Shown here piece by piece: positions 46,467 through 54,884 of a stretch of 64,000 bases of DNA (within the stretch, counting starts at the first letter, position 1; each line of letters starts with the position of its first letter). The notes beneath the pieces are model-generated. The model ran no database searches and was not told where the DNA came from. It worked only from the letters and a program-made list of their open reading frames with translations. A program made the translations under genes and the position numbers. Source of the DNA: Shimia sp051201625 (lineage in GTDB: Bacteria > Pseudomonadota > Alphaproteobacteria > Rhodobacterales > Rhodobacteraceae); assembly GCF_051201625.1 (NCBI RefSeq), contig NZ_CP179203.1:1116001-1180000 (forward strand). Reading direction: 5' to 3'.

Positions 46467-46950
46467 CCTGTGGCTCATCCATTATAGAATTGGATAAGGC
46501 GCGGCGCCATGCATCAAGGCGTTGGGCAAGATCGGCGTCTTGAAGCGCCAAGATCGCAGCCGCCATCAGACCACCATTCGTGGCGCCAGCGGCCCCGATG
46601 GCCATGGTTCCCACAGGGAACCCTCTGGGCATTTGGACAATTGAGTAGAGGCTATCTACACCCGACAAAGCGCGGGTTAAAATTGGGACGCCGATCACAG
46701 GCACCCTAGTTTTTGAAGCCATCATGCCCGGCAGGTGTGCTGCACCACCGGCACCAGCAATAATCACTTGAAGCCCGCGATCTGTGGCCGTTTTGCCGTA
46801 ACTCCACAAGCGTTCTGGGGTTCGGTGAGCCGAAACAATCCTTTTCTCGTAAGGGATGCCCAGTTCGTCCAAGATCTCTGCTGCAAGTTTCATCGTGTGC
46901 CAGTCAGATTGGCTGCCCATGATAATGCCGACTTGAGGTGTTTCAGTCAT
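46459..46950 (-). CDS. purE: N5-CAIR mutase
   Basis: The 163-residue class I PurE moves the carboxylate of N5-CAIR to make CAIR. VGIIMGSQSDWHTMK is the substrate loop, followed by SAHRTPERLWSYG and AGAGGAAHLPGMMASKTRVPVIGVP. ATG 46950 is chosen; the open frame starts at 46977. The order purE-purK as an operon is common. Confidence 0.96.
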   Translation of the reverse strand: MTETPQVGIIMGSQSDWHTMKLAAEILDELGIPYEKRIVSAHRTPERLWSYGKTATDRGLQVIIAGAGGAAHLPGMMASKTRVPVIGVPILTRALSGVDSLYSIVQMPRGFPVGTMAIGAAGATNGGLMAAAILALQDADLAQRLDAWRRALSNSIMDEPQDD

Positions 46951-47032
46951 TCTTGCCTCTACCACGCTGTGAAGCACGGTTTATAACGGATAAAGGGCTG
47001 TTCGCAATGTGATGCTGTGCCAATAGTGGTTT

Positions 47033-47257
47033 TTAGGCAATAATGTCGGGGGTTAGGCGGTCTTCAATCAGCGCGATCATGTCTTTAAGCCGCAATTTCT
47101 GCTTTTTGAGTCGCTGTAAAGTCAATTGATCTCCTCGTCCGCGCTCAACAAGAGCATGAATTGCTTCGTCTAAATCGCGATGCTCTTGTTTGAACACTTC
47201 TAATTCGACTTTTAGAACATCATCGGTTTTCATTGCCAGGTCAGTAGGGGCATTCAT
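47033..47257 (-). CDS. YdcH/DUF465 family small protein
   Basis: The 74-residue, charged helical protein contains EHRDLDEAIHALVERGRGDQLTLQRLKKQKLRLKDMIALIEDRL, which is the DUF465 core. AGGAA lies 9 bp before this ATG. The role is unknown, and it is expected to be cytoplasmic. It is a single gene between purE and the Hsp20 gene, on the opposite strand to the latter. Confidence 0.85.
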   Translation of the reverse strand: MNAPTDLAMKTDDVLKVELEVFKQEHRDLDEAIHALVERGRGDQLTLQRLKKQKLRLKDMIALIEDRLTPDIIA

Positions 47258-47360
47258 TAGCAGCAATTCCTAAGATTTTGCAGGATTCCAGCATACCGAT
47301 TTGGGCGCTTCGTGCAAAGGGTTTGGACCATTGCGCGATATGTTTCTTGTGCTGGAACCC

Positions 47361-47387
47361 CTTGCTTTTAGTTAACAGCCTAACCAT
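47361..47387 (+). promoter_or_regulatory. Sigma-32-like promoter candidate of the Hsp20 gene
   Basis: CTTGCT (47361-47366) and AACCATGT (47382-47389) are spaced about 15 bp apart, resembling the heat-shock pattern CTTGAA / CCCCATNT. The start codon is about 70 bp further. The match is imperfect, so the call rests partly on the gene being a heat-shock gene. Confidence 0.3.
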
Positions 47388-47457
47388 GTTAGTACGTGTA
47401 AGGATCGCCAAATTTGGGGTTCTATTTTGGACTGTCGCTTAGACTAAGGACGTGTCG

Positions 47458-47871
47458 ATGACTAAACTGACTTTAGGGTCTTACCCCCATATGCTGGGCT
47501 TTGAGCAATTGGAACGCCTTCTTGAGCGTACTTCAAAGACTGGAAACGAAGGGTACCCGCCTTTCAATATAGAACAACGGTCGGATCAATCTTTCCGAAT
47601 TACGCTTGCGGTTGCAGGATTTCGAGAGGAAGACTTAAGCATAACGTTAGAGGACCGACAGTTAGTAATCCGGGGTCGTCAGAACGATGACTCTGGTAAC
47701 AGAGTTTTTTTACACAGGGGTATAGCTGCCCGTCAATTTCAAAGATCCTTCGTGCTCGCTGACGGGGTTGAAGTGGGAGCCGCCGATATGGAAAACGGAC
47801 TACTTCATATTGATTTGAGCCAATCGAGGCCTGAAACCGTAGTGCAAACAATTCGAATTAATAAAGGCTAA
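47458..47871 (+). CDS. Hsp20-family small heat-shock protein
   Basis: ATP-independent chaperone that holds unfolding proteins. The 137-residue product has an alpha-crystallin domain: PPFNIEQRSDQSFRITLAVAGFREEDLSITLEDRQLVIRG, HRGIAARQFQRSFVLADGVEVGAADMENGLLHIDL. AAGGA lies 7 bp before the ATG. It is the first of two genes, directly followed by a DUF1150 gene. Confidence 0.92.
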   Translation: MTKLTLGSYPHMLGFEQLERLLERTSKTGNEGYPPFNIEQRSDQSFRITLAVAGFREEDLSITLEDRQLVIRGRQNDDSGNRVFLHRGIAARQFQRSFVLADGVEVGAADMENGLLHIDLSQSRPETVVQTIRINKG

Positions 47872-47875
47872 CGTG

Positions 47876-48103
47876 ATGTACACAAAGTTTGACTTGGGGA
47901 GTGAAGACGAGCAACGCATTGTCTACGTACGCAAGGTCAATGTCTTCGATTTACCAGAGGACATGCAAGAACAGGCTGAGGGAGCCAAGTCTCTCTATGC
48001 AGTGCATAGTGCCGACGGTGAGAGGTTAGCAGTTGTGAAAGAACGCAATCTCGCTTTCCTATTAGCGCGTCAAAACAACTTTGATCCGGTTACAGTGCAC
48101 TGA
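47876..48103 (+). CDS. DUF1150 family protein
   Basis: The 75-residue product reads MYTKFDLGSEDEQRIVYVRKVNVFDLPEDM, then AKSLYAVHSADGERLAVVKERNLAFLLARQNNFDPVTVH, which is the whole DUF1150 domain. It commonly sits behind Hsp20 genes in this order; the function is unknown. It lies 4 bp from the Hsp20 stop. Confidence 0.85.
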   Translation: MYTKFDLGSEDEQRIVYVRKVNVFDLPEDMQEQAEGAKSLYAVHSADGERLAVVKERNLAFLLARQNNFDPVTVH

Positions 48104-48405
48104 CTTTTCTGGCCGCGAGATAGTTAAAATTCACCTGCAGATTGACAACACTTTATCATTCAAAAAATACCAAACGTTACATTACGTCGTAATTCTCAGT
48201 TCTTAAGTAGTCTATCAGGATAATCTTCTCCTTAACGGACGTATGGGTCCGTAGGTAGTCAAATGTCTTGGAAGCGTTAACAAAGTGTGGGCGGCTATTT
48301 TAACGCGAAACACAACAAGCACTGGTATGCTCGTTGTGTATCTGCAGTTCTGACCATCAAAGACAGTTGAGCCGCGCAATATGAATGCGCGGCTCTAACA
48401 AGATA
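48104..48405. other. Intergenic stretch between convergent genes
   Basis: About 300 bp. It contains a strong hairpin at 48369-48395 near the Sat-CysC stop. Nothing else was recognised. Confidence 0.5.
48369..48395 (-). terminator. Hairpin at the end of sat-cysC
   Basis: A perfect 10-bp inverted repeat, GAGCCGCGCA (48369-48378) with TGCGCGGCTC (48386-48395), around a 7-nt loop, 11 bp after the stop. The following T content on either strand is low, so it may end transcription only partly or stabilise the 3' end. Confidence 0.6.
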
Positions 48406-50484
48406 TTACTGTGCAGCGATTAGACCAAGACTTTCCAACTTCAAGATTACTTGGTGGGCGCAGTTGTCGACTTCAACATTCTCGGTCTCCACTCGCAACT
48501 CTGGCTCAGCGGGTACGTCATATGGATCTGAAATTCCAGTGAACTCTTTAATTTTACCCGCCCGAGCTAATTTGTAGAGGCCTTTGCGATCACGCCGTTC
48601 GCACTCTTCAAGTGAGGTCGCAACGTGCACTTCCATAAATGCACCAAATTGCTCAATGTCCTCGCGTACCGCCCGTCGAGTCATAGCGTAGGGGGCGATT
48701 GGTGCACAAATGGCGATACCACCGTTTTTAGTGATCTCTGACGCTACGTATCCGATGCGTCGAATGTTGAGGTCTCGGTGTTCCTTTGAAAATCCCAGTT
48801 CTGAAGATAGGTTTTTACGGACGATATCACCATCTAACAAAGTTACAGGCCGTCCACCCATCTCCATCAACTTCACCATCAAAGCGTTTGCAATGGTTGA
48901 CTTCCCAGAACCGGAAAATCCGGTAAAGAACACGGTGAAGCCCTGTTTCGAACGTGCTGGTCGGGTGCGGCGCAGCTCCTTAACGACCTCTGGAAAGGAA
49001 AACCATTCTGGAATTTCTAGGCCTTCAGAAAGGCGGCGGCGTAATTCTGTTCCTGAGATATTCAGGATAGTAACTTTTTCCTTGTCGGTGATTTCATCTA
49101 TTGGTTCATACTGGGCTCTTTCTTGCACCCAAACCATGTGTTTGAAGTCGACCATTTCGATACCCATTTCCTCCTCATGAACTCGAAACAGGTCTTGTGC
49201 ATCGTAGGCACCGTAGAAGTCGTTACCCTCACTATTTTTACCCGGACCAGCGTGATCGCGCCCCACTATAAAATGGGTGCAACCATGGTTTTTGCGAATT
49301 AGACCATGCCAGACAGCTTCGCGCGGGCCTGCCATACGCATGGCGAGGTTCAGTAAGCTCATTGATGTGGTCGATGCCGGATATTTATCAAGCACCGCTT
49401 CGTAACATCGTACGCGCGTGAAATGATCAACATCGCCTGGCTTGGTCATGCCAACAACCGGATGGATCAATAGGTTGGCTTGAGCTTCCCTTGCGGCGCG
49501 AAATGTCAATTCCTGATGGGCGCGGTGCAGCGGATTGCGAGTTTGAAAAGCGACAACCTTGCGCCAACCAACTTTGCGGAAATATGCGCGTAGTTCATTT
49601 GGTGTGTCTCGGCGCGCACGGAAATCATAGTGAACTGGCTGTTGAATGCCGACAATTGGCCCGCCAAGGTAAATCTGACCGGCTTGGTTATGAAGGTAAT
49701 TAACTGCCGGGTGGGCATCGTCGTTGGCGCCAAATACTTTCTCGGCTTCGCGCGATTTGTTTGGTTCCCAGCGATCGGTTACGGTCATGGTGGCAAGGAT
49801 TACACCTTCTTGATCGCGAAGTGCGATGTCTTGCCCTAATTCCAGTGTGGCAGCGAAATCAGTGCTAACATCGAGAGTGATCGGCATTGGCCACAGGCTT
49901 CCATCGGCCAAACGCATGTTCTCAACGACGCCATCGTAGTCGGCTTCGGACAAAAAGCCCTTCAGGGGGTTGAAGCCGCCATTCATTAGCAATTCAAGAT
50001 CGCAGATTTGACGCGGGGTGAGGTCGTGGCTGACGAGATCTGAAGCTTCAACTTTCAGTTTTTGGGCACTCTCATAAGAAACGAATAGTTCGGAAATTGG
50101 AGCCAAATTATTCTGCATTGGATGCATCCTGTGTTTAAAAAGTGATAGACTGGTCGTGGTTCCAGTGAGTTCCGCGTGAAGTGCAAAATACTCAGAGCGT
50201 TTTCGGGCAAGGAACTGATCAGTTAGACGTGATTTTTCTGCAGCGCCGCGGGAAGTAAGTGAATACGCAAATCGCTGTCGCTTATCTCGCCCGGACCTAC
50301 TGGAAATTTTTATAAATCCGGCACTCGCCGAATTTCGGAGTTCCGCATTAAGTTTTCCAAGGGAAATGCCAAGCGCTGACGCCGTTGCTCGTTGAGAAGC
50401 GTCCGGAGCAGCGTCAAGCTGGCGCAAGAGGCGAAAGATGAGGTCGTCCCCCTCTGGATTTGGAGCTTCACTTGGGTCATTCAT
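48406..50484 (-). CDS. Sulfate adenylyltransferase / APS kinase with N-terminal MarR-like domain
   Basis: Makes APS from sulfate and ATP, then PAPS, for sulfur assimilation or sulfation. The frame is 692 residues. Residues about 13-110 form a winged helix like the MarR-family EPS-associated regulators (DLIFRLLRQLDAAPDASQRA..., GISLGKLNAELRNS, FAYSLTSRGAAEKSRLTDQFLARKRSEY). The Sat domain begins near residue 123 (MQNNLAPISELFVSYESA), with QTRNPLHRAHQEL and GRDHAGPG. The CysC domain has GFSGSGKST near residue 527. Family Sat-CysC proteins are about 570 residues and lack this domain. The internal ATG at 50118 could allow separate translation. An inverted repeat lies just upstream of the start. 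Confidence 0.88.
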   Translation of the reverse strand: MNDPSEAPNPEGDDLIFRLLRQLDAAPDASQRATASALGISLGKLNAELRNSASAGFIKISSRSGRDKRQRFAYSLTSRGAAEKSRLTDQFLARKRSEYFALHAELTGTTTSLSLFKHRMHPMQNNLAPISELFVSYESAQKLKVEASDLVSHDLTPRQICDLELLMNGGFNPLKGFLSEADYDGVVENMRLADGSLWPMPITLDVSTDFAATLELGQDIALRDQEGVILATMTVTDRWEPNKSREAEKVFGANDDAHPAVNYLHNQAGQIYLGGPIVGIQQPVHYDFRARRDTPNELRAYFRKVGWRKVVAFQTRNPLHRAHQELTFRAAREAQANLLIHPVVGMTKPGDVDHFTRVRCYEAVLDKYPASTTSMSLLNLAMRMAGPREAVWHGLIRKNHGCTHFIVGRDHAGPGKNSEGNDFYGAYDAQDLFRVHEEEMGIEMVDFKHMVWVQERAQYEPIDEITDKEKVTILNISGTELRRRLSEGLEIPEWFSFPEVVKELRRTRPARSKQGFTVFFTGFSGSGKSTIANALMVKLMEMGGRPVTLLDGDIVRKNLSSELGFSKEHRDLNIRRIGYVASEITKNGGIAICAPIAPYAMTRRAVREDIEQFGAFMEVHVATSLEECERRDRKGLYKLARAGKIKEFTGISDPYDVPAEPELRVETENVEVDNCAHQVILKLESLGLIAAQ

Positions 50485-50497
50485 AGACAGCGGCCTA

Positions 50498-50523
50498 ATG
50501 TGCGTTCATCCGTGAACACACAT
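50498..50523. promoter_or_regulatory. Inverted repeat upstream of the MarR-Sat-CysC start
   Basis: ATGTGCGTTCA (50498-50508) and TGAACACACAT (50513-50523) form an 11-bp inverted repeat with one mismatch around TCCG. It lies 13 bp before the start codon (50484), where an operator of the encoded winged helix would be expected. The site's function is inferred. Confidence 0.5.
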
Positions 50524-50646
50524 AGAATAGTTTTTTCTAAAAGCAAGGCGTTTTTTAAATTTCAAAATGTATTTTGCGAGTTCCAAACAATTTCAGCGCG
50601 CGTCGTGGCAAGCCCTTTGTTCAGACCAATCCAATACAAAAAATTA

Positions 50647-52329
50647 TTAGGTGGTTTTGGACCCGTGTAGCAATGTTGGAAGTCTTGCAGCTTGTATCAC
50701 CGCGAGGGCAGAAATCGTATGTGCTACACCGCGCAAATCAAGATCAATCAACTCCAGGTTGGATATGTCCTTGCCCGCTGCCTGAATTAGGTCGCTAGAT
50801 ATCAAGGCTTCAACTCCAAGCTCCTTGGTGCAAGCTTCGATACGTGAGGTGGCGTTGACCGTGTCCCCAATTATTGTTCGTGGAGCGTTTTCTGCGGCCC
50901 CTATTTCTCCCAGTACCAGATCACCCAGATGTAGACCCATTCCAATGGCGACTGGTTGAGCCCCTTCAGCTGCCAATGCTTTATTGAAGGTTTGAAGGGC
51001 TGATCCGATCCCGGCGGCTGCATCCAGCGCTGCCTGAGCAGAAGCACGTTCATCCTCAAGTTCAAACAGTGCAAGGAGCCCATCTCCAAGATATTTATCC
51101 ACGGTGCCACCGGCGCCGGAAATCGATGGCACAATAGCGTCGAAGAATCGGTTTAGCAAAAACACAACATCGTATGGTAATTGTCCGGTTGTTCGAGCGG
51201 TAAAACCGCGCATGTCGAGGAACAGAATTGCCAGTCGACGCTCCTGCCCAAGGCTTTGATGCGCGCGCGCGCGGCGCCCGTCGGCCCGGAACACCCTGAG
51301 CACAGTAGCAGGTTCGCTCGGGCGTAGTTGACAAGCCAAACGAGCGTTTGGTGGAGCGTTAACGGCTCTCAGGCTAGATAATTCGGCCGGGGAGGGAGGG
51401 TGCAAGCGATCCCCTCCGGCTTCGATCACTACCCTGCAAGTGGTACAACGTCCTCGTCCTCCACAAAGGGACATGTGCGATACCCCAGCGGCGCGCGACA
51501 TCTCCAGCAACGTCATGCCGCGCTGGCCATAGATCTCAGGGCCATCGATATAGCGAATACGTAATGAGTTTCTGTTTCCTAACAGTTTGCGACCAAGAAA
51601 AATCGCTATTGTTAGCAAAAGCAGTGCCCAGAAAATAGCAAGTCCACTATCAGTAATTTTTCTCAATGCAGCAAACGTTTCTGGCGTTGGGAAGTTATAT
51701 TCTTCGCGCAAGGCTGGGCCCGTCGTGGGGTCCCATATGCGGGCATTTTGGCTGCGGCCCTGAACCACAAATCCTGCGATTGCGTAGGCTGGTAAAAGGG
51801 TCGCGATCATAATCATGAGGGGTTGAATGCGATGCCACACTGGCGAAACACGCAACCAATACTGTAGGCCAATGCAGGCGTGTATCCAGGTGACAAGTAC
51901 AAGTGTTCCCTGCTGCCAGCCGCTGGACGTGTTCCAGATCACACCGGTGATGAAACCCATTTTGACCTCAACACCAAAGAAGCGATTGGCAAGGTCGGTA
52001 TGCACAAAATGCGCCATAAGTAAAAATGGGATGCTTACGCCAAGTAACATTTGTAGGGCTTCGGCTAATGGCATTCGAAGAGTGCGGCGCCACGCAATGC
52101 GATAAAGCGCGAGGCCGAGGTGTGTCAGGAAAGCCGAAGACATGGCCAGCATGCCGATCACATTACCAAAAATTGCGCTAGTTACTCCCTGAGATGCCTC
52201 CATCAACTCGAGCGAGAACAAGCCCATCCCAACGCTTAGGAGGTGGAGGAATACGTATGAAAAAAGCACTAGGCCCGAGATTATCCGAGCCTTGGTCCGC
52301 CAACTGCCGCGCCATAATGGGTTCGCCAT
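50647..52329 (-). CDS. Membrane, 2Fe-2S ferredoxin and adenylate/guanylate cyclase fusion
   Basis: The 560-residue protein has an N-terminal membrane region of about six segments (residues 15-250, with several conserved histidines that could bind heme), then a plant-type 2Fe-2S ferredoxin domain (residues about 262-350; cysteines in SLCGGRGRCTTCRV and LACQL), then a class III cyclase domain (residues about 368-545; metal site LFLDMRGF, substrate loop YLGDGLLALF). This suggests a redox-sensing nucleotide cyclase at the inner membrane. The second messenger cannot be read from the sequence. It is close to trxB (50 bp). Confidence 0.88.
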   Translation of the reverse strand: MANPLWRGSWRTKARIISGLVLFSYVFLHLLSVGMGLFSLELMEASQGVTSAIFGNVIGMLAMSSAFLTHLGLALYRIAWRRTLRMPLAEALQMLLGVSIPFLLMAHFVHTDLANRFFGVEVKMGFITGVIWNTSSGWQQGTLVLVTWIHACIGLQYWLRVSPVWHRIQPLMIMIATLLPAYAIAGFVVQGRSQNARIWDPTTGPALREEYNFPTPETFAALRKITDSGLAIFWALLLLTIAIFLGRKLLGNRNSLRIRYIDGPEIYGQRGMTLLEMSRAAGVSHMSLCGGRGRCTTCRVVIEAGGDRLHPPSPAELSSLRAVNAPPNARLACQLRPSEPATVLRVFRADGRRARAHQSLGQERRLAILFLDMRGFTARTTGQLPYDVVFLLNRFFDAIVPSISGAGGTVDKYLGDGLLALFELEDERASAQAALDAAAGIGSALQTFNKALAAEGAQPVAIGMGLHLGDLVLGEIGAAENAPRTIIGDTVNATSRIEACTKELGVEALISSDLIQAAGKDISNLELIDLDLRGVAHTISALAVIQAARLPTLLHGSKTT

Positions 52330-52379
52330 GCACGTCTCCGATCATCTAAGTTCAAATTTGGAACCTGAGGGGAGGTGGG

Positions 52380-53321
52380 TCAATCCTGCTCAGATAGGAA
52401 TTTCTCAGCATCTAGGGCTGCCATGCACCCCATGCCTGCCGAGGTAACTGCCTGCCTGTAAACGTGGTCTGTCAGATCGCCTGACGCGAAAATTCCCGGT
52501 ACAGATGTTCTAGTTGAACCGGGTTCGACCAGGACATAGCCGCCATTGTGTAATTCTAACTTGTCCACAAGCAGTTCATTGGCTGGTGCGTGCCCAATGG
52601 CGATAAAGACACCCTTGCACGGAATATCTGTAATCTTGCCAGTTTTAACATTTTTAGCCTTGATGCCTTCTACACCCAGCGGCATGTCCGATCCATAAAC
52701 CTCTTCAAGCGTGTTGAACCACATTGGTACAATTTTATCGTTTTTGAAGAGCCTATCTTGCAAAACCTTTTCTGCACGCAGCTCATCACGTCGGTGGATG
52801 AGAGTCACTTTTGACGCAAATTTTGTGAGGAATAAAGCCTCCTCGACGGCAGTGTTTCCGCCACCGATGACCACGATTTCTTGACCGCGATAGAAAAAGC
52901 CGTCGCAGGTGGCACAGGCAGAAACGCCAAAGCCTTTGAACTTTTCTTCGCTTGCGATACCCAGCCACTTAGCGCGGGCCCCGGTGGCTAGGATAATCGC
53001 ATCAGCTGTGTAGTGCGTACCACTATCTCCTAAGGCCTGAAAAGGGCGCTTGGAAATGTCTAGTTCGGTTATGATGTCACCAACAATCTTACAGCCCATC
53101 GCCGCTGCATGTTCCTGCATTTTAATCATTAAATCTGGGCCCTGAACTTCTGTAAATCCGGGATAGTTTTCAACCTCTGTTGTGGTAGTCAGCTGTCCAC
53201 CTGGTTCGATGCCCTGTACGAGAATTGGTTCCAACATTGCGCGTGCTGCATAAACGCCTGCCGTGTAACCCGCCGGACCCGAACCAATAATCAGAACTTT
53301 GGTGTGTTTGGTATCGGCCAT
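52380..53321 (-). CDS. trxB: Thioredoxin reductase
   Basis: NADPH-dependent flavoprotein that reduces thioredoxin. The 313-residue product has the FAD site GSGPAGYTAGVYAAR, redox-active CATCDGFFY (CxxC) near residue 140, NADPH site GGGNTAVEEALFL and the late FASGDLTDHVYRQAVTSAGMGCMAALDAE. The open frame begins earlier, but the ATG at 53321 gives the family-like MADTKHTKVLIIGSG. It lies head-to-head with the Lrp-type gene. Confidence 0.96.
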   Translation of the reverse strand: MADTKHTKVLIIGSGPAGYTAGVYAARAMLEPILVQGIEPGGQLTTTTEVENYPGFTEVQGPDLMIKMQEHAAAMGCKIVGDIITELDISKRPFQALGDSGTHYTADAIILATGARAKWLGIASEEKFKGFGVSACATCDGFFYRGQEIVVIGGGNTAVEEALFLTKFASKVTLIHRRDELRAEKVLQDRLFKNDKIVPMWFNTLEEVYGSDMPLGVEGIKAKNVKTGKITDIPCKGVFIAIGHAPANELLVDKLELHNGGYVLVEPGSTRTSVPGIFASGDLTDHVYRQAVTSAGMGCMAALDAEKFLSEQD

Positions 53322-53552
53322 GGGCCCCTCCTCAATAAAATTAACCTGTATAACTTGTTGCCGTATAGTCTGCCCATGTCGACAGGAAAACCCCATGATA
53401 TGTGTGCAAAAACGCACACGGTCCCAATGGCAGTGTGGTTGGTTGGAGCTGCGTGGTCGGTCGGAAAAGATAATTACTCTTTTGCGAAATATTATTGCGT
53501 AAGATTAAGGTAATGCTATAAGAAACGTAAAACTGAGGGAGAGCTTGATCAA

Positions 53553-54053
53553 ATGCCTAGTACTCGGCTTGATCCTATCGATCGAAAAATCCTAGCTGAA
53601 TTGCAGTCTGATGGCCGCATGACGAACGTGGAACTTGCCAAGAGGGTAGGGATATCCGCACCACCATGTTTGCGACGCGTGCGGACACTGGAGGAGGCAG
53701 GGTTTATTAGAGGGTATCACGCGGAAGTTGACTCGCGAGAACTGGGTTTTGAGGTGCAGGTTTTCGCGATGGTTGGGTTGGTTAGCCAAGCCGAGGCGGA
53801 CCTGAGTATTTTTGAAGACCGTTGCCGGAGTTGGCCACTAGTCCGCGAATGCCACATGCTTAATGGTGAAGTGGATTTCATATTGAAATGCGTCGCACCG
53901 GATTTGAGCACTTTTCAGACCTTTTTGACCGAAGAGCTGCTCAAAGCGGACAACGTAGCAAGTATTAAAACGTCGTTGGTTATTCGCGGCGCCAAGGATG
54001 AACCAGGTGTGCCATTTGATGTGCTGGAGGAACGTCTGAGTCGCAACGCCTAA
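53553..54053 (+). CDS. Lrp/AsnC family transcriptional regulator
   Basis: The 166-residue product has the N-terminal winged helix LDPIDRKILAELQSDGRMTNVELAKRVGISAPPCLRRVRTLEEAGFIRGYHAEVD, and the C-terminal RAM domain (residues about 73-155, VQVFAMVGLVS, SWPLVRECHMLNGEVDFILKCVAPDL). It is usually a regulator of amino-acid metabolism genes. It is divergent from trxB. The target is unknown. Confidence 0.92.
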   Translation: MPSTRLDPIDRKILAELQSDGRMTNVELAKRVGISAPPCLRRVRTLEEAGFIRGYHAEVDSRELGFEVQVFAMVGLVSQAEADLSIFEDRCRSWPLVRECHMLNGEVDFILKCVAPDLSTFQTFLTEELLKADNVASIKTSLVIRGAKDEPGVPFDVLEERLSRNA

Positions 54054-54228
54054 AATGATCCTCAAGATTGGTATGTATTGTGCCACTTGAGGTATGTTTG
54101 ACTGCCTACAGTACGTGGCCTCGACGGGGTTAATGCAGGCTGAAGTTTGAATTCGGCAAGCTTATACCTAATGCCGAGTTATTGAGATTGTAGATGGACA
54201 GCAATTTGGTCGTCGTTTACGAAATCGG

Positions 54229-54858
54229 CTAGCGTGCCCAATGGATAACGCGGCAAGCCTGTTCGTCTGGATTTTTTACTGCATCCTTCAAGTGATTTGG
54301 CATGTTGCGCGCAAGTTTTCGAATGGCCTTGGTGCAACTCTTAACAGCCTCCTGTTCGGCAAAGCCGCGAGAACCTTCGGCCCACGAATAACCAGATGCG
54401 CCATTGTTTGAAATTGCAAAAGCACCGAAGCGATCGTCGTCCTGCAGTCGTAGATATTCCCGAAAGTCCTTATTTGCACTGCGAGACAGCGTTAGTTCTG
54501 CTCTACTGGGGTCAAAGCGCTTTGGATAAATGTGGGCATAAAGAAAACACCCAGACGCACTTTTTGACTTGTGGGCGCAAGACTGTCTCGCAAACCGCTC
54601 AGCAGATTCAATATTCGATGCATTCCAATAAGCGCCGCCTACTTTCTCGGACGGATTTGCGAAAAATGCTCCGAAATAATCGGCTTTGCGTCTAAATTGT
54701 CGATATTCACGACGTGCGTCACCGCGTAATTTTGCATCAGACAGTTCGAATAAACTCGAGCGATTTTTTTCTACATTCACATCCTGTGCTCTTAGGGTTG
54801 TTGCGGAAATAAGAACAGCGATCCCGAGAGCCGCTGCAATCAAGTGCGTTTCCATCAT
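54229..54858 (-). CDS. Periplasmic protein with two DUF4189-like repeats
   Basis: The 209-residue product has a signal peptide (residues 1-24, ending LRAQ). Two similar segments follow: DYFGAFFANPSEKVGGAYWN... with ESAERFARQSC near residue 60, and DRFGAFAISNNGASGYSWAEG with AEQEAVKSC near residue 143. The pattern A-F-A...G-x-x-W...A-x-x-x-A-x-x-x-C resembles the DUF4189 domain. The cysteines could be paired. The function is unknown. It lies 26 bp from the tlpA-like gene on the same strand. Confidence 0.6.
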   Translation of the reverse strand: MMETHLIAAALGIAVLISATTLRAQDVNVEKNRSSLFELSDAKLRGDARREYRQFRRKADYFGAFFANPSEKVGGAYWNASNIESAERFARQSCAHKSKSASGCFLYAHIYPKRFDPSRAELTLSRSANKDFREYLRLQDDDRFGAFAISNNGASGYSWAEGSRGFAEQEAVKSCTKAIRKLARNMPNHLKDAVKNPDEQACRVIHWAR

Positions 54859-54884
54859 TCAACTCTCATAGCACGGGGCGAGTG

